Below are positions 49,340 through 58,527 of a stretch of 64,000 nt of DNA, piece by piece. Where the stretch lies: NCBI RefSeq assembly GCF_006539945.1, contig NZ_BJNZ01000020.1:1-64000 (forward strand), given 5' to 3'. Both the position numbers and the translations under genes were made by a program. The notes below the pieces were generated by a model, which saw nothing but the letters and a program-made list of their open reading frames with translations, was not told the origin of the DNA and did no database searches. The stretch is from Cellulosimicrobium cellulans. GTDB taxonomy: Bacteria > Actinomycetota > Actinomycetes > Actinomycetales > Cellulomonadaceae. The first letter of the stretch is position 1. Each line of letters starts with the position of its first letter.

Positions 49340-52300
49340 CGGCTCGCCCCCTCGACGGCGGCGGCGTCGGGCACGGAGCCGTCGACCTTCTCGACGCGCA
49401 CCGCGCGCGCGTCGGTCGGCGACGTCTCGAGGACGACCTCGACCGCGAGCGTCTCGCGCGCGACGAGGTCGCGGTGCTCCTCGACCGCGACGAGCCACTC
49501 GCCCGGCACGTCGAGCGACAGCCGGATGCGGTCGGCGACGTCGAGGCCGGCGGCCTTGCGCGCGTCCTGCACGTCGCGGATCACGTCGCGGGCGTAGCCC
49601 TCGGCGAGCAGCGCGTCGTCGAGCACGAGGTCGAGGACCACGAACCCGCCGCCCGCGAGCACCGCGGCGGCGACGCTCGGTGCCTCCCCCTCGGCGACGC
49701 CGCGGTCGGCGACCACGGTCGTCAGCTCGTACTCCGCGGCCAGGAGCGCGACGTCGCCGTCGTCCGTCGTCACGACGACGTCCCCGGCCTCGTCCACGCG
49801 CCACGCCCCGGCCTTCGAGGCCTTGATGACGGCCTGGACCCCGCGACCCAGGCGCGGGCCTGCGGCACGGGCGTTCACGGCGAGACGCTGGGTGATGCCG
49901 AACCGGTCCGCGGCGTCGGAGTCGGTCGACTCGAGGTCGACCGCCTTGACGTTGAGCTCGCGGGCGAGCAGGTCGGTGTACGGGGCGAGCGCCTCGGGTT
50001 CGTCCACGACGACCGTGAGGCGCGCGAGCGGCTGGCGCACCCGGAGCTGGTGCGCCTTGCGCAGGCCGAGCGCGGCCGACGCGACGGCGCGCACCTCGTC
50101 CATCGCGGCGACGAGCGCCGGGTCGGCGACGAGGGACGCGTCCGGGACGTGCCGCACGGCCACGGCGGACGAGCCGTCCTCCCCGACGAGCCGCTCACCG
50201 ACCTCCTCGGTCGACGCCGGCCAGTCGGTGAGGTGGACGGAGCGCCCGCCGGTCAGGCCGCGCCACACCTCCTCCGCGAGCAGCGGGGCGAGCGGCGCCA
50301 TGACGCGCGTGAGCGTCTCGAGCGCCGTGTACAGCGTGTCGAACGCGTCCGCGTCCTCGGACCAGAACCGGTCGCGCTGGGTGCGCACGTACCAGTTCGT
50401 CAGGACGTCGAGGTGCTCGCGCACGGTCTCGCACGCGCCCGCGATGTCGTACGCGTCGAGCTGCCCCGTGACGCGCACCACGAGGTCGTGGGTCCGTGCG
50501 AGCAGGTAGCGGTCGAGCGCCGGGAGCCCGGCCACGCGCTCGGGCGTGACGCGCTGCGCGACGTAGCCCGCGGGTTCGCCGGGCTCGCCCGCCCGCGCCT
50601 GCGCCTTCGAGGTGTTCGCGTACAGGGTGAAGAAGTAGTACGTGCTCCACAGCGGCAGCAGCACCTGGCGCACCGCGTCGCGGATACCGTCCTCGGTGAC
50701 GACGAGGTTGCCGCCGCGCAGGATCGGCGAGCTCATGAGGAACCAGCGCATCGCGTCGGAGCCGTCGCGGTCGAAGACCTCGTTGACGTCCGGGTAGTTG
50801 CGCAGCGACTTGCTCATCTTGCGGCCGTCGGAGCCCAGCACGATGCCGTGCGAGACGGCCGAGCGGAACGCCGGGCGGTCGAACAGCGCGGTCGCGAGGA
50901 CGTGCAGCGTGTAGAACCAGCCGCGCGTCTGGCCGATGTACTCGACGATGAAGTCGCCGGGGTTGTGGTGCTCGAACCAGTCGGTGTTCTCGAACGGGTA
51001 GTGCACCTGCGCGTAGGGCATCGACCCCGAGTCGAACCAGACGTCCATGACGTCCTCGACGCGGCGCATGGTCGAGCGGCCCGTCGGGTCGTCCGGGTTC
51101 GGCCGCGTGAGACGGTCGACGAACGGGCGGTGCAGGTCCGGCTCCCCCTTCTCGTTGCGCGGGAGCGTGCCGAAGTCGCGCTCGAGCTCGGCGAACGAGC
51201 CGTACACGTCGACGCGCGGGTGCTGCGGGTCGTCCGAGCGCCACACCGGGACGGGGCTGCCCCAGAACCGGTTGCGCGTGATCGACCAGTCGCGCGCGTT
51301 CTCGAGCCACTTGCCGAACTGGCCGTGCTGGATGTGCTCGGGCGTCCAGGAGATCTGCTCGTTGAGCTCGACCATGCGGTCCTTGAACTTCGACACCGCG
51401 ACGAACCACGACGACACGCCCATGTAGATGAGCGGCTGCCGGCAGCGCCAGCAGTGCGGGTAGGAGTGCGCGTACGACTCGCGGCGCAGCAGCACCGTGC
51501 CCGGGCTCGTCGCACCGAGCGCGAGGTCCGGCGCCGCCTCCCCCTGCGCGGCCGCGGCGTCGTGCCGCGTCCGACCCTTGAGGTGGTCGATGATGAGCGC
51601 GTTCGCGTCGAAGACCTGGAGGCTCTCGTAGTCGACGACGGGGAACACGAACTTGCCGTCGGACGCGACCGGCAGCACCGGCTCGACGCCCTCGCGGTCG
51701 GAGACGACCTTGTCCTCCTCGCCGAACGCGCCGGCGTTGTGCACGAGCCCGGTGCCGTCCGTGGTCGTGACGAAGTCCGCCTCGACGACGCGGTGCGCGC
51801 CGGCGTGGCCGGAGAAGTACGAGAAGGGCGGCGTGTAGGAGCGCCCGACGAGGTCGGCGCCCGTGAGCCGCTCCACGACCTGCGTCGTCACGTCCTCGAC
51901 GCCCTCGTCGGCGAGCTCGCGCGCGTACGCCGCGAGCCGCTCCGCCGCGATCACGTAGCGCTCCTTGACGCCCGTGAACGACGACTCCACGACGACGTAC
52001 TCGACGTCCGGGCCGACCATGACGAACAGGTTGGACGGCAGCGTCCAGGGCGTCGTCGTCCAGATGAGCGCGAGCTCGCCCGTCTCGAGCCGGAAGCCGA
52101 CGGTGACCGCGGGGTCCTGGCGGACCTGGTACACGTCCTCGTCCATGCGCAGCTCGTGGTTGGACAGCGGCGTCTGGTCGTTCCAGCAGTACGGCAGCAC
52201 GCGGAAGCCCTCGTAGACGAGACCCTTGTCGTAGAGCTGCTTGAACGCCCACAGGACCGACTCCATGAACGTCGGGTCGAGCGTCTTGTAGTCGTGCTCG

Positions 52301-52806
52301 AAGTCGACCCAGCGCGCCTGGCGGGTCACGTAGTCCTGCCACTCGCTCGTGTACTTGAGCACCGACGCGCGGCACGCGTCGTTGAACCGCTCGATCCCTA
52401 GCTCGAGGATCTCCTCCTTGGTCTTGATCCCGAGCTGGTCCATCGCCTCGAGCTCGGCGGGCAGCCCGTGCGTGTCCCACCCGAAGCGGCGCTCGACGTG
52501 CTTGCCCCGCATGGTCTGGTAGCGCGGGACGACGTCCTTCGCGTACCCCGTGAGCAGGTGCCCGTAGTGGGGCAGGCCGTTCGCGAACGGCGGGCCGTCG
52601 TAGAAGACGAACTCGTTGCTGCCGTTCTCGCCGGCGGGGTTGCGCTCGACCGAGGCGCGGAACGTGTCGTCCGCGTCCCAGTACGCGAGCACGTCGCGCT
52701 CGATGGCGGGCAGGTCCGGGGAGGCGGGGACGCCGAACGCGGCGCCGGGGTGCGCGCCAGGGGCGGAGGGGTCGGACGAGGGTGCGCGGTGCAGCGGGTA
52801 GGCCAT
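49336..52806 (-). CDS. ileS: Isoleucyl-tRNA synthetase
   Basis: A 1156-aa class I synthetase that charges tRNA-Ile and edits Val-tRNA-Ile. It has the HIGH variant HYGH ([12 protein letters not shown]), the KMSKS motif ([11 protein letters not shown]), the CP1 editing domain between them, and a C-terminal anticodon-binding region. The length and sequence fit the actinobacterial/eukaryote-like IleRS. ATG at 52806 has GGAG 13 nt upstream. That site lies in the predicted sequestrator of the T-box leader. Confidence 0.97.
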   Translation of the reverse strand: MAYPLHRAPSSDPSAPGAHPGAAFGVPASPDLPAIERDVLAYWDADDTFRASVERNPAGENGSNEFVFYDGPPFANGLPHYGHLLTGYAKDVVPRYQTMRGKHVERRFGWDTHGLPAELEAMDQLGIKTKEEILELGIERFNDACRASVLKYTSEWQDYVTRQARWVDFEHDYKTLDPTFMESVLWAFKQLYDKGLVYEGFRVLPYCWNDQTPLSNHELRMDEDVYQVRQDPAVTVGFRLETGELALIWTTTPWTLPSNLFVMVGPDVEYVVVESSFTGVKERYVIAAERLAAYARELADEGVEDVTTQVVERLTGADLVGRSYTPPFSYFSGHAGAHRVVEADFVTTTDGTGLVHNAGAFGEEDKVVSDREGVEPVLPVASDGKFVFPVVDYESLQVFDANALIIDHLKGRTRHDAAAAQGEAAPDLALGATSPGTVLLRRESYAHSYPHCWRCRQPLIYMGVSSWFVAVSKFKDRMVELNEQISWTPEHIQHGQFGKWLENARDWSITRNRFWGSPVPVWRSDDPQHPRVDVYGSFAELERDFGTLPRNEKGEPDLHRPFVDRLTRPNPDDPTGRSTMRRVEDVMDVWFDSGSMPYAQVHYPFENTDWFEHHNPGDFIVEYIGQTRGWFYTLHVLATALFDRPAFRSAVSHGIVLGSDGRKMSKSLRNYPDVNEVFDRDGSDAMRWFLMSSPILRGGNLVVTEDGIRDAVRQVLLPLWSTYYFFTLYANTSKAQARAGEPGEPAGYVAQRVTPERVAGLPALDRYLLARTHDLVVRVTGQLDAYDIAGACETVREHLDVLTNWYVRTQRDRFWSEDADAFDTLYTALETLTRVMAPLAPLLAEEVWRGLTGGRSVHLTDWPASTEEVGERLVGEDGSSAVAVRHVPDASLVADPALVAAMDEVRAVASAALGLRKAHQLRVRQPLARLTVVVDEPEALAPYTDLLARELNVKAVDLESTDSDAADRFGITQRLAVNARAAGPRLGRGVQAVIKASKAGAWRVDEAGDVVVTTDDGDVALLAAEYELTTVVADRGVAEGEAPSVAAAVLAGGGFVVLDLVLDDALLAEGYARDVIRDVQDARKAAGLDVADRIRLSLDVPGEWLVAVEEHRDLVARETLAVEVVLETSPTDARAVRVEKVDGSVPDAAAVEGASR

Positions 52807-52809
52807 GGT

Positions 52810-53121
52810 CTCGAGGACTCCGGTGGGTAGCGGCCGGCGGGGGTCCGCCGTGGTGGTACGGGTCGGTCGTGCTCTCCTGCGAGGACGACTCCCCCACCCA
52901 GGGGCGGGCTCGCCGCGGTACCACCTCGCTTGCCGGCGCCGTCCCCGCAGGTGCCCGACGTCGTCGGGCACCACGGGCGGTCGCCGACCGCTCGTCGCAG
53001 GCTGTGACGGGCCCACCCGTCCGGTTCTAGTGAGGACCTGGCCGCGGGCCGTCAGGCCTGCCCGGCGGCGCGGGTCCCGTTCTTCCGGAGGCTCACCGGT
53101 GATGGCCGGGTCGACGCCTGT
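52810..53121 (-). ncRNA. T-box riboswitch in the ileS leader (translational type)
   Basis: The minus-strand RNA contains the T-box motif AGGTGGTACCGCGG at 52913-52926. Later, GTACCACC (52852-52859) can pair with GGTGGTAC of that motif, giving a competing sequestrator next to the ribosome-binding site. Upstream, ATCACCGGTGAG and CCGGAAGAACGGG (about 53075-53103) match the conserved specifier region of actinobacterial ileS T-boxes, with the Ile codon AUC at 53101-53103. This arrangement senses uncharged tRNA-Ile and opens translation of ileS. Exact ends are uncertain. Confidence 0.85.
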
Positions 53122-53318
53122 GCGTCCATGGTAGCCGCCGCCCGGCGGCGCGCGGTGTAGGCGTCGATGTCCCGCGCGACGAGCCACTCGAGCGTGAGCG
53201 GCGGGCGGGCGTCGTGCCCGACGGCGAGCGGCGCCGCGGACGGGCGGGCGGCGTCGCGCGACGGCGCGGCGAGAGGCGTCGTCCGGCGGTAGCGGGGAAG
53301 GCTCGGGGGAACGTACAT
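53052..53318 (-). CDS. Hypothetical small protein (doubtful)
   Basis: 88 aa, with AGGACG 9 nt before the ATG at 53318. The middle ([19 protein letters not shown]) looks protein-like, but I recognise no family. Its 3' half overlaps the predicted ileS promoter and the 5' part of the T-box. It could be a real small gene or a spurious frame in GC-rich DNA. Confidence 0.28.
   Translation of the reverse strand: MYVPPSLPRYRRTTPLAAPSRDAARPSAAPLAVGHDARPPLTLEWLVARDIDAYTARRRAAATMDAQASTRPSPVSLRKNGTRAAGQA
53128..53133 (-). promoter_or_regulatory. Candidate -10 box for the T-box-ileS-folC transcript
   Basis: TACCAT on the minus strand (4 of 6 consensus) lies about 25 nt upstream of the T-box specifier codon. 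The predicted RNA 5' end would begin with a small GACGC/GCGTC hairpin. Confidence 0.4.
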
Positions 53319-53640
53319 GGTGGTCTCGCGTCCTGTGCTCGGCGGGCGTCCGGAGGTGCAGACCCGGGCGTCGCGCGGGACTCATCGATGAGCCCGTGGC
53401 ACGAGACCGGCGACCGTCACCGCCCCTTTCGTCAGGAGGGAGGGGCGGGAGGCTGCTCGCGGACACCAGGTCGAGGCTGCGCAGGGCGCCGCGAGCCCTC
53501 AACAACAGGTGGCGGAGGGGACCTGCGGGCGCGCGAGGACGAGCGAGCTGCTCGTGGTGCGCGGGGAGGTCACGCGGACATGGTGCCAGGGCGGGCCCGG
53601 GGCGGACAACCCCGGGTCCACGGGCCGGACGCCGGTCCCG
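53319..53640. other. Intergenic region without a recognised gene
   Basis: This 322-bp gap lies between the oxidoreductase stop and the doubtful small gene. It contains purine-rich stretches (AGGAGGGAGGGG near 53440) but no convincing gene, terminator or promoter that I can defend. Confidence 0.4.
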
Positions 53641-55233
53641 TCAGTCGACGCGGACGGTGACCTCGTGCCACCCGGACGCGCCGTCGGGCGCGGGCGGGGC
53701 GACGTCGGCGGTCTGCGTGCGACCGTCGGCGTCGGTCGCGCGGACCGTCAGGCGGTGCTCCCCCGGGGTGGCGTCCCACGCGTACGACCACTGCCGCCAG
53801 GTGTCCGGTCCCACGGTGTCGGCAAGCGTCGCGCTGCGCCACGTGCCGTCGTCGACCCGGACCTCCACGCCCGCGATGCCGGTGTGCTGCGCCCAGGCGA
53901 CGCCCGCGACGGTCACGACGCCGGCCGGGACCGGCGTGCCCGCGCGCGGCGTGTCGACGCGCGACGCGAGCTTGATCGGGCCGCGCTCCGACCAGCCGCG
54001 CGTGGACCAGTACGCGACGTCGCCGGCGAACGTGGTGACCTTCAGCTCGGTGACCCACTTGGTCGCGGACACGTAGCCGTAGAGCCCCGGGACGACGAGC
54101 CGCGCGGGGAACCCGTGCTCCGCGGGCAGCGGCTCGCCGTTCATCCCGACCGCGAGCAGGCACGCCCGGTCGGGGTCGGTGAGCACGTCGAGCGGCGTGC
54201 TCGCCGTCCAGCCGTCGGCGCTCGTGGACAGGACCATGTCGGCGCCGTCGCGGACCCCGGCGCGCGCGAGCAGCTCGCGCACGGGGTACCCGAGCCAGCG
54301 CGCGTTGCCCACGAGGTCGCCGCCGACCTCGTTCGACACGCACGTGAGCGTCACGTGGTGCTCGGTGAGCGGGAGCGCGAGCAGCTCGTCGAGCGTGAGC
54401 TCGAACGGCTCGTCGACCAGCCCGGTCACACGCAGCGTCCACGAGACCGGGTCGACCTGCGGCACGCGCAGCGCGGTGTCGATCCGGTAGAAGTCGCCGT
54501 TCGGCGTCACGTACGGCGCGAGGCCCGGGACGCCCAGGTCCGCCCCGGCAGGCACGGCCGGGGCAGGCGTCGCCGGTGGCGGCAGCCGCAGCGCCTCGCG
54601 CGCGGCCGTGACGGCGCGCGACCCGGCGGAGACCGCGCGGGACGTCGCGAGCGCGACGACGCCCGCCGCGGCGGCCAGGCCGGTGACGAGGAGGAAGCGA
54701 CGACGGTCCATCGGGCCACGGATGCCGGCGCCTGCCCGGCCGTCGTCGGCGACTCCCGCCTCGAGGTCCCGGGCATCCGCCGGCCCACGCAGCGGCGCGA
54801 GCGACGCACGGAGCAGCAGGATCGCGACCCCGACCCCGACGAGCGAGGGCAGCGCCCACGCGACGCTCGCGCCCGGCCGCGCCGCGGCCACGACGGCACC
54901 GACGGCTCCCACCACGCCCAGCAGCACGGACCCCCACGGCGGGCGGCGCAGCTCGAGCCAGCCTGCGAGCGCCGCGCCCGCCGCCAGGACGACCGCCATG
55001 CCGCCGAGCAGGACGGCCTTGTCCGCCGTGCCGAACGTCGCCACGGCCCACTCCTTGACCGGCCCGGGCACGGCGTCGACCACCCCGGCGCCGGCGGCGA
55101 ACAGCGGGCTCGACCCCGGCCCGACGAGCGCCGCGACGAGCTCGGCGACCGCGAACCCGACGGCCGCGCACACGACCCCCGCGAGCGCCGCCCACGCCCC
55201 GGCATGCTCACGCTGCCGCACGCTGCCCGTCAT
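53641..55233 (-). CDS. Membrane-anchored molybdopterin-dependent oxidoreductase (sulfite-oxidase-like)
   Basis: A 530-aa protein. The first ~170 residues form four or five TM helices. An internal segment M175-DRRRFLLVTGLAAAAGV then looks like a twin-arginine plus TM. The exported part is a sulfite-oxidase fold. The putative molybdenum-cofactor Cys lies in TLTCVSNEVGGDLVGNARWLG, followed by LYGYVSATKWVTELKV and the C-terminal dimerisation Ig-like domain (GVAWAQHTGIAGVEVRVDDGTWR). The electron donor is unknown. The GGAGGG before the ATG at 55233 supports the long form. Confidence 0.9.
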   Translation of the reverse strand: MTGSVRQREHAGAWAALAGVVCAAVGFAVAELVAALVGPGSSPLFAAGAGVVDAVPGPVKEWAVATFGTADKAVLLGGMAVVLAAGAALAGWLELRRPPWGSVLLGVVGAVGAVVAAARPGASVAWALPSLVGVGVAILLLRASLAPLRGPADARDLEAGVADDGRAGAGIRGPMDRRRFLLVTGLAAAAGVVALATSRAVSAGSRAVTAAREALRLPPPATPAPAVPAGADLGVPGLAPYVTPNGDFYRIDTALRVPQVDPVSWTLRVTGLVDEPFELTLDELLALPLTEHHVTLTCVSNEVGGDLVGNARWLGYPVRELLARAGVRDGADMVLSTSADGWTASTPLDVLTDPDRACLLAVGMNGEPLPAEHGFPARLVVPGLYGYVSATKWVTELKVTTFAGDVAYWSTRGWSERGPIKLASRVDTPRAGTPVPAGVVTVAGVAWAQHTGIAGVEVRVDDGTWRSATLADTVGPDTWRQWSYAWDATPGEHRLTVRATDADGRTQTADVAPPAPDGASGWHEVTVRVD

Positions 55234-55318
55234 CTGCCGCCCTCCCGTCGCTCCCAGTCAACGCCCGTCGCGGCCTTCGCGCCACGGTCCCGGCCACCGG
55301 ACCGAGCTCGTTCGACGC

Positions 55319-56143
55319 TCAGGCAGGGTCGACGCCCTTGGGCACGAGCGGGGCGCGCCACAGGGAGTACGTCGACGCCTGGGCGACGGGACGCAGGACC
55401 AGCGAGTCGATGTTGACGTGGTGCGGGCGCGTGACGGCGAAGGTCACGACGTCGGCGACGTCGTCCGCGGTGAGCGGGTCCACGACCCCGGCGTAGACCG
55501 CGTCGGCCCCTGCCTGGTCCCCGTGGTAGCGGTTGAGCGAGAACTCCGGCGTGTGCACGAGGCCCGGAGCGATCTCGATGACGCGGATCGGCTCGCCCAC
55601 CAGCTCCAGCCGGAGCGTCTTGGCGACGCCGAGCAGCGCGTGCTTGGACGCGACGTAGCCGGACCCGCCGACGTACGTGTCGTGTCCCGCGGTCGACGTC
55701 ATGAGGACGATGTCGCCGCGCCGTGACGCACGCAGGAGCGGGAGGAACGCCTTCGTCACGCGCACGGTGCCGAGCACGTTCGTCTCGTACATCGCGCGCC
55801 ACTCGTCGATCTTCGCCTCGTCGACGTGGTCGACGCCGAGGCCGAACCCGGCGATGTTGAGCAGCGCGTGCACCGGCCCGCGCGCACCCGCCTCCGCGAC
55901 GAGGCGCGCGACGTCGTCGTCCGACGTGACGTCCCCGACGACCGGGTGGGCGCCCGTGCGCTCCGCGACCTCGGCGAGCCGGTCCGCGCGCCGCGCGAAC
56001 GCGACGACGTCCCAGCCTCGGGCGCGCAGGTACCGCACGCACGCCTCGCCGATGCCCGACGACGCGCCGGTCACCACCGCGCGCAGCGGTGCGGTCGAAG
56101 GGCTCTGGGCAGGCAGGTCCGATGGCTCCGTCACGACGGACAC
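55319..56143 (-). CDS. Short-chain dehydrogenase/reductase
   Basis: A 274-aa NAD(P)-dependent oxidoreductase. The glycine-rich TGASSGIGEACVRYL, the NIAG motif (LLNIAGFGL), and the YVASK active site (GSGYVASKHALLGVAKTL) define the classical SDR family. The substrate is unknown. GTG at 56143 or 56134 are both possible. It is divergent from the ABC transporter cluster and 85 bp from the oxidoreductase. Confidence 0.9.
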   Translation of the reverse strand: MSVVTEPSDLPAQSPSTAPLRAVVTGASSGIGEACVRYLRARGWDVVAFARRADRLAEVAERTGAHPVVGDVTSDDDVARLVAEAGARGPVHALLNIAGFGLGVDHVDEAKIDEWRAMYETNVLGTVRVTKAFLPLLRASRRGDIVLMTSTAGHDTYVGGSGYVASKHALLGVAKTLRLELVGEPIRVIEIAPGLVHTPEFSLNRYHGDQAGADAVYAGVVDPLTADDVADVVTFAVTRPHHVNIDSLVLRPVAQASTYSLWRAPLVPKGVDPA

Positions 56144-56170
56144 TCTGCCACGACGGACCGCGGGAAGGAC

Positions 56171-56176
56171 TAGGCT
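56171..56176 (+). promoter_or_regulatory. Candidate -10 box for the ABC transporter operon
   Basis: TAGGCT on the plus strand in the SDR/ABC divergent gap, leaving a leader of about 180 nt before the substrate-binding protein gene. The leader is GC-rich and contains hairpins, but no cobalamin- or other riboswitch core is recognisable. Confidence 0.4.
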
Positions 56177-56362
56177 GACGGAGGACCACGGGCCGCGCAC
56201 TGGCCCGTCCGGGCGGCACGGATCTGTGCCGCGGGTCCGCGCGACGCGAGATGACGCGTCGGTCCCGGCCGGCGCTCGCCGGCCGGCATCGAGAACGCAC
56301 CGCCGCAGCGGCGTGCCCGCCGAGAGCCGCCGCACCGCGCCCGACCCCCGGAGACCTCGCCC

Positions 56363-57421
56363 GTGCCCTCTTCCCGCACCGTGCACCGCCAGCCCGTCCG
56401 CCGCGCCGTCCTCGCGCTCCCGACCGCGACGCTCGCCGTGCTGCTCGCCGCCTGCTCGGCGGGCACCACGCCGGGTGACGACCCGACCGCGGGCGGCGAC
56501 GCCGCGCCGTCGGGCGGTGCACCGGTGCAGACGACCTACCCGCTCACGCTCGACGACTGCGGGTTCGAGGTGACGTTCGACGCGGCGCCGGAGCGCGTCG
56601 TGACGATCAAGTCGAGCACCACCGAGATGCTGCTCGCGCTCGGGCTGGGCGACCGGATCGTCGCGAGCGCCTTCGCCGACGGACCGGTCCCCGAGTCCCT
56701 GGCGGATGCCGCGGCGGAGGTCCCCGCGGTCGCGGAGCCGCTGTCGGACCAGGTCCCCGGGGCCGAGGCGGTCCTGGAGACCGAGCCCGACCTCGTCTAC
56801 GCGGGCTGGGAGTCCAACCTCACGGCCGACGGCGCGGGCGACCGGGAGACCCTCGCACGGCTCGGTGTCGCGACGTACGTCTCCCCCGCTGCGTGCAAGG
56901 CTCCGGAGTACATGCCCGACCCGCTGACGTTCGACGACGTGTTCGCCGAGATCACCGAGGTCGGCACGATCTTCGACGTCCAGGACGCGGCCGCCGACCT
57001 CGTCGCGGAGCAGCGCGCGACGCTCGACGGCGTCGCCCGGGACGAGCGCGGGCTCACGGCCCTGTGGTACTCGTCGGGCGACGACATCCCGTACGTCGGC
57101 GCGGGCATCGGCGCGCCGCAGATGATCATGGACGCCGTCGGGCTGGAGAACGTCGCGGGCGACGTGCACGACACCTGGACCGCGTTCGCGTGGGAGGAGG
57201 CGATCGCCGCCGATCCCGACGTCCTCGTCCTCGTCGACGCCGCGTGGAACACGGCCGAGGCGAAGATCGAGCGGCTCGAGTCCAACCCGGCGACGGCCGA
57301 GATGACCGCGGTGCGCGAGGGCCGCTACCTGACGATCCCGTTCCCGGCGACCGAGGCCGGCGTGCGCAACGTCGATGCCGTCGTGGACCTCGCCGCGCAG
57401 CTGGAGGCGCTCGACCTGTGA
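56363..57421 (+). CDS. ABC transporter substrate-binding lipoprotein (FecB/BtuF-like; 'F420-0 transporter' family)
   Basis: A 352-aa precursor with a signal peptide and lipobox (VLLAACS). The mature part is a type III binding protein: TLDDCGFEVTFDAAPERVVTIKSSTTEMLLALGLGDRIV and later GAGIGAPQMIMDAVGLENVAGD. Similar proteins in actinobacteria carry the database name putative F420-0 ABC transporter binding protein, a name assigned by genome context and not by experiment. Siderophore or cobamide uptake cannot be excluded. GTG start at 56363 with GGAGA upstream. Confidence 0.9.
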   Translation: MPSSRTVHRQPVRRAVLALPTATLAVLLAACSAGTTPGDDPTAGGDAAPSGGAPVQTTYPLTLDDCGFEVTFDAAPERVVTIKSSTTEMLLALGLGDRIVASAFADGPVPESLADAAAEVPAVAEPLSDQVPGAEAVLETEPDLVYAGWESNLTADGAGDRETLARLGVATYVSPAACKAPEYMPDPLTFDDVFAEITEVGTIFDVQDAAADLVAEQRATLDGVARDERGLTALWYSSGDDIPYVGAGIGAPQMIMDAVGLENVAGDVHDTWTAFAWEEAIAADPDVLVLVDAAWNTAEAKIERLESNPATAEMTAVREGRYLTIPFPATEAGVRNVDAVVDLAAQLEALDL

Positions 57422-58527
57422 CCGCAGCCGACCGCGCGACCACCCCGGGCCCGCCGAGAAGTGCCTATCCGCCCCCGGATCGCCCGCATCCGGGGCGGAT
57501 GCGCACTTCTCGCCGCGGTGCCGCGTGGTGGGTACCCGTCGGGGTGGCCGCGCTCGTCGCGACGGTCCTCGTCACGGTGACGATCGGGCCGGCGGACCTC
57601 GCGGTCGGCGACGTGTGGCGCTCGGTCGCGACCCACCTCGGGCTCGGGGGACTGCTCGGGCTCGAACCGCCGGGCGCGCTGCAGGACGGGATGGTGTGGC
57701 AGCTGCGTCTGCCCCGCGTGCTCACCGCCGCGGCCGTCGGCGCCGGTCTGGCCGTGTGCGGCGTCGTCATGCAGTCGCTCACCCGGAACCCCCTCGCGGA
57801 CCCGTACCTCCTCGGGCTGTCGTCGGGTGCGTCGCTCGGCGCGGTGCTCGTGCTGGTCGCCGGCTGGACGGTGCTGCTCCCGGTCGCCGCGTTCGGCGGT
57901 GCGGTGCTCGCGCTCGTCGCGGCGCTCGGCCTCGCGGGGGCGCTCGGGGCGCTCACGCCCACGCGGACCGTGCTCGCGGGCCTCGCGGTGAGCCAGCTCG
58001 CGGCGGCCGCGACGAGCTTCGTCATCTTCTGGTCCGCGACGGGCGACTCCTACCGCGAGATCCTCTCGTGGCTCATGGGGTCGGTGGCCGGGGCGACGTG
58101 GACCTCCGTCGCGGTCGCGGGCGGCGCGACGCTCGTGCTCGGGACGCTGCTCGCGTCGACCGGCTCCGTGCTCGACGCCTTCACGTTCGGGGACACCGCG
58201 GCCTCCGCGCTCGGGGTCGACGTCGCGCGCGTGCGCTGGACGCTGCTCGTGGGCGTCGCCCTGCTCACCGGGGCGCTCGTCTCGCAGACCGGATCGATCG
58301 GGTTCGTCGGGTTGATCCTGCCGCACGCGGTGCGGCTCCTCACGGGCGCGCGGCACCGCCTCCTGCTGCCGTTGTCCGCGCTGTTCGGCGCGACGTTCCT
58401 CGTCTGGGCGGACACGCTCGCGCGCACCGTGTTCGCGCCGCGCGAGCTGCCCGTCGGGATCGTCACCGCCGCGATCGGCGCGCCGGTGTTCGCGCTGCTC
58501 CTGTGGCGCGGGAGGAAGGCCGCATGA
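57418..58527 (+). CDS. FecCD-type ABC transporter permease
   Basis: A 369-aa permease with about 9-10 TM helices. Family motifs are RLPRVLTAAAVGAGLAVCGVVMQSLTRNPLADPYLLGLSSGASLGA and GSIGFVGLILPHAVRLLTG. The GTG at 57418 overlaps the stop of the binding protein gene (GTGA) and has GGAG 11 nt upstream. Starting there, a palindromic repeat element (57455-57512) is translated inside the N-terminal tail. The ATG at 57499 lies within that repeat and is an alternative. Confidence 0.9.
   Translation: MTAADRATTPGPPRSAYPPPDRPHPGRMRTSRRGAAWWVPVGVAALVATVLVTVTIGPADLAVGDVWRSVATHLGLGGLLGLEPPGALQDGMVWQLRLPRVLTAAAVGAGLAVCGVVMQSLTRNPLADPYLLGLSSGASLGAVLVLVAGWTVLLPVAAFGGAVLALVAALGLAGALGALTPTRTVLAGLAVSQLAAAATSFVIFWSATGDSYREILSWLMGSVAGATWTSVAVAGGATLVLGTLLASTGSVLDAFTFGDTAASALGVDVARVRWTLLVGVALLTGALVSQTGSIGFVGLILPHAVRLLTGARHRLLLPLSALFGATFLVWADTLARTVFAPRELPVGIVTAAIGAPVFALLLWRGRKAA
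57455..57512. repeat. Imperfect palindrome, copy 2 of the repeat family, inside the permease start
   Basis: The arms (CGAGAAGTGCCTATCC... and ...GGATGCGCACTTCTCG) are near reverse complements with a 7-nt loop. They share the core GAGAAGTG..TCCGCCCC(C)GGA with the perfect palindrome at 9147-9208. It falls within the coding region of the permease if translation starts at 57418. Confidence 0.8.

Noticed and set aside
49306-52401. Long plus-strand open frame opposite ileS
   Set aside because: Composition (Arg/Val/Asp/Glu repeats) and complete overlap with ileS mark it as an antisense artefact.
56180-56362. Possible cobalamin or other riboswitch before the ABC transporter
   Set aside because: The GC-rich leader has hairpins but no recognisable cobalamin core or other known aptamer consensus. 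I cannot support it.
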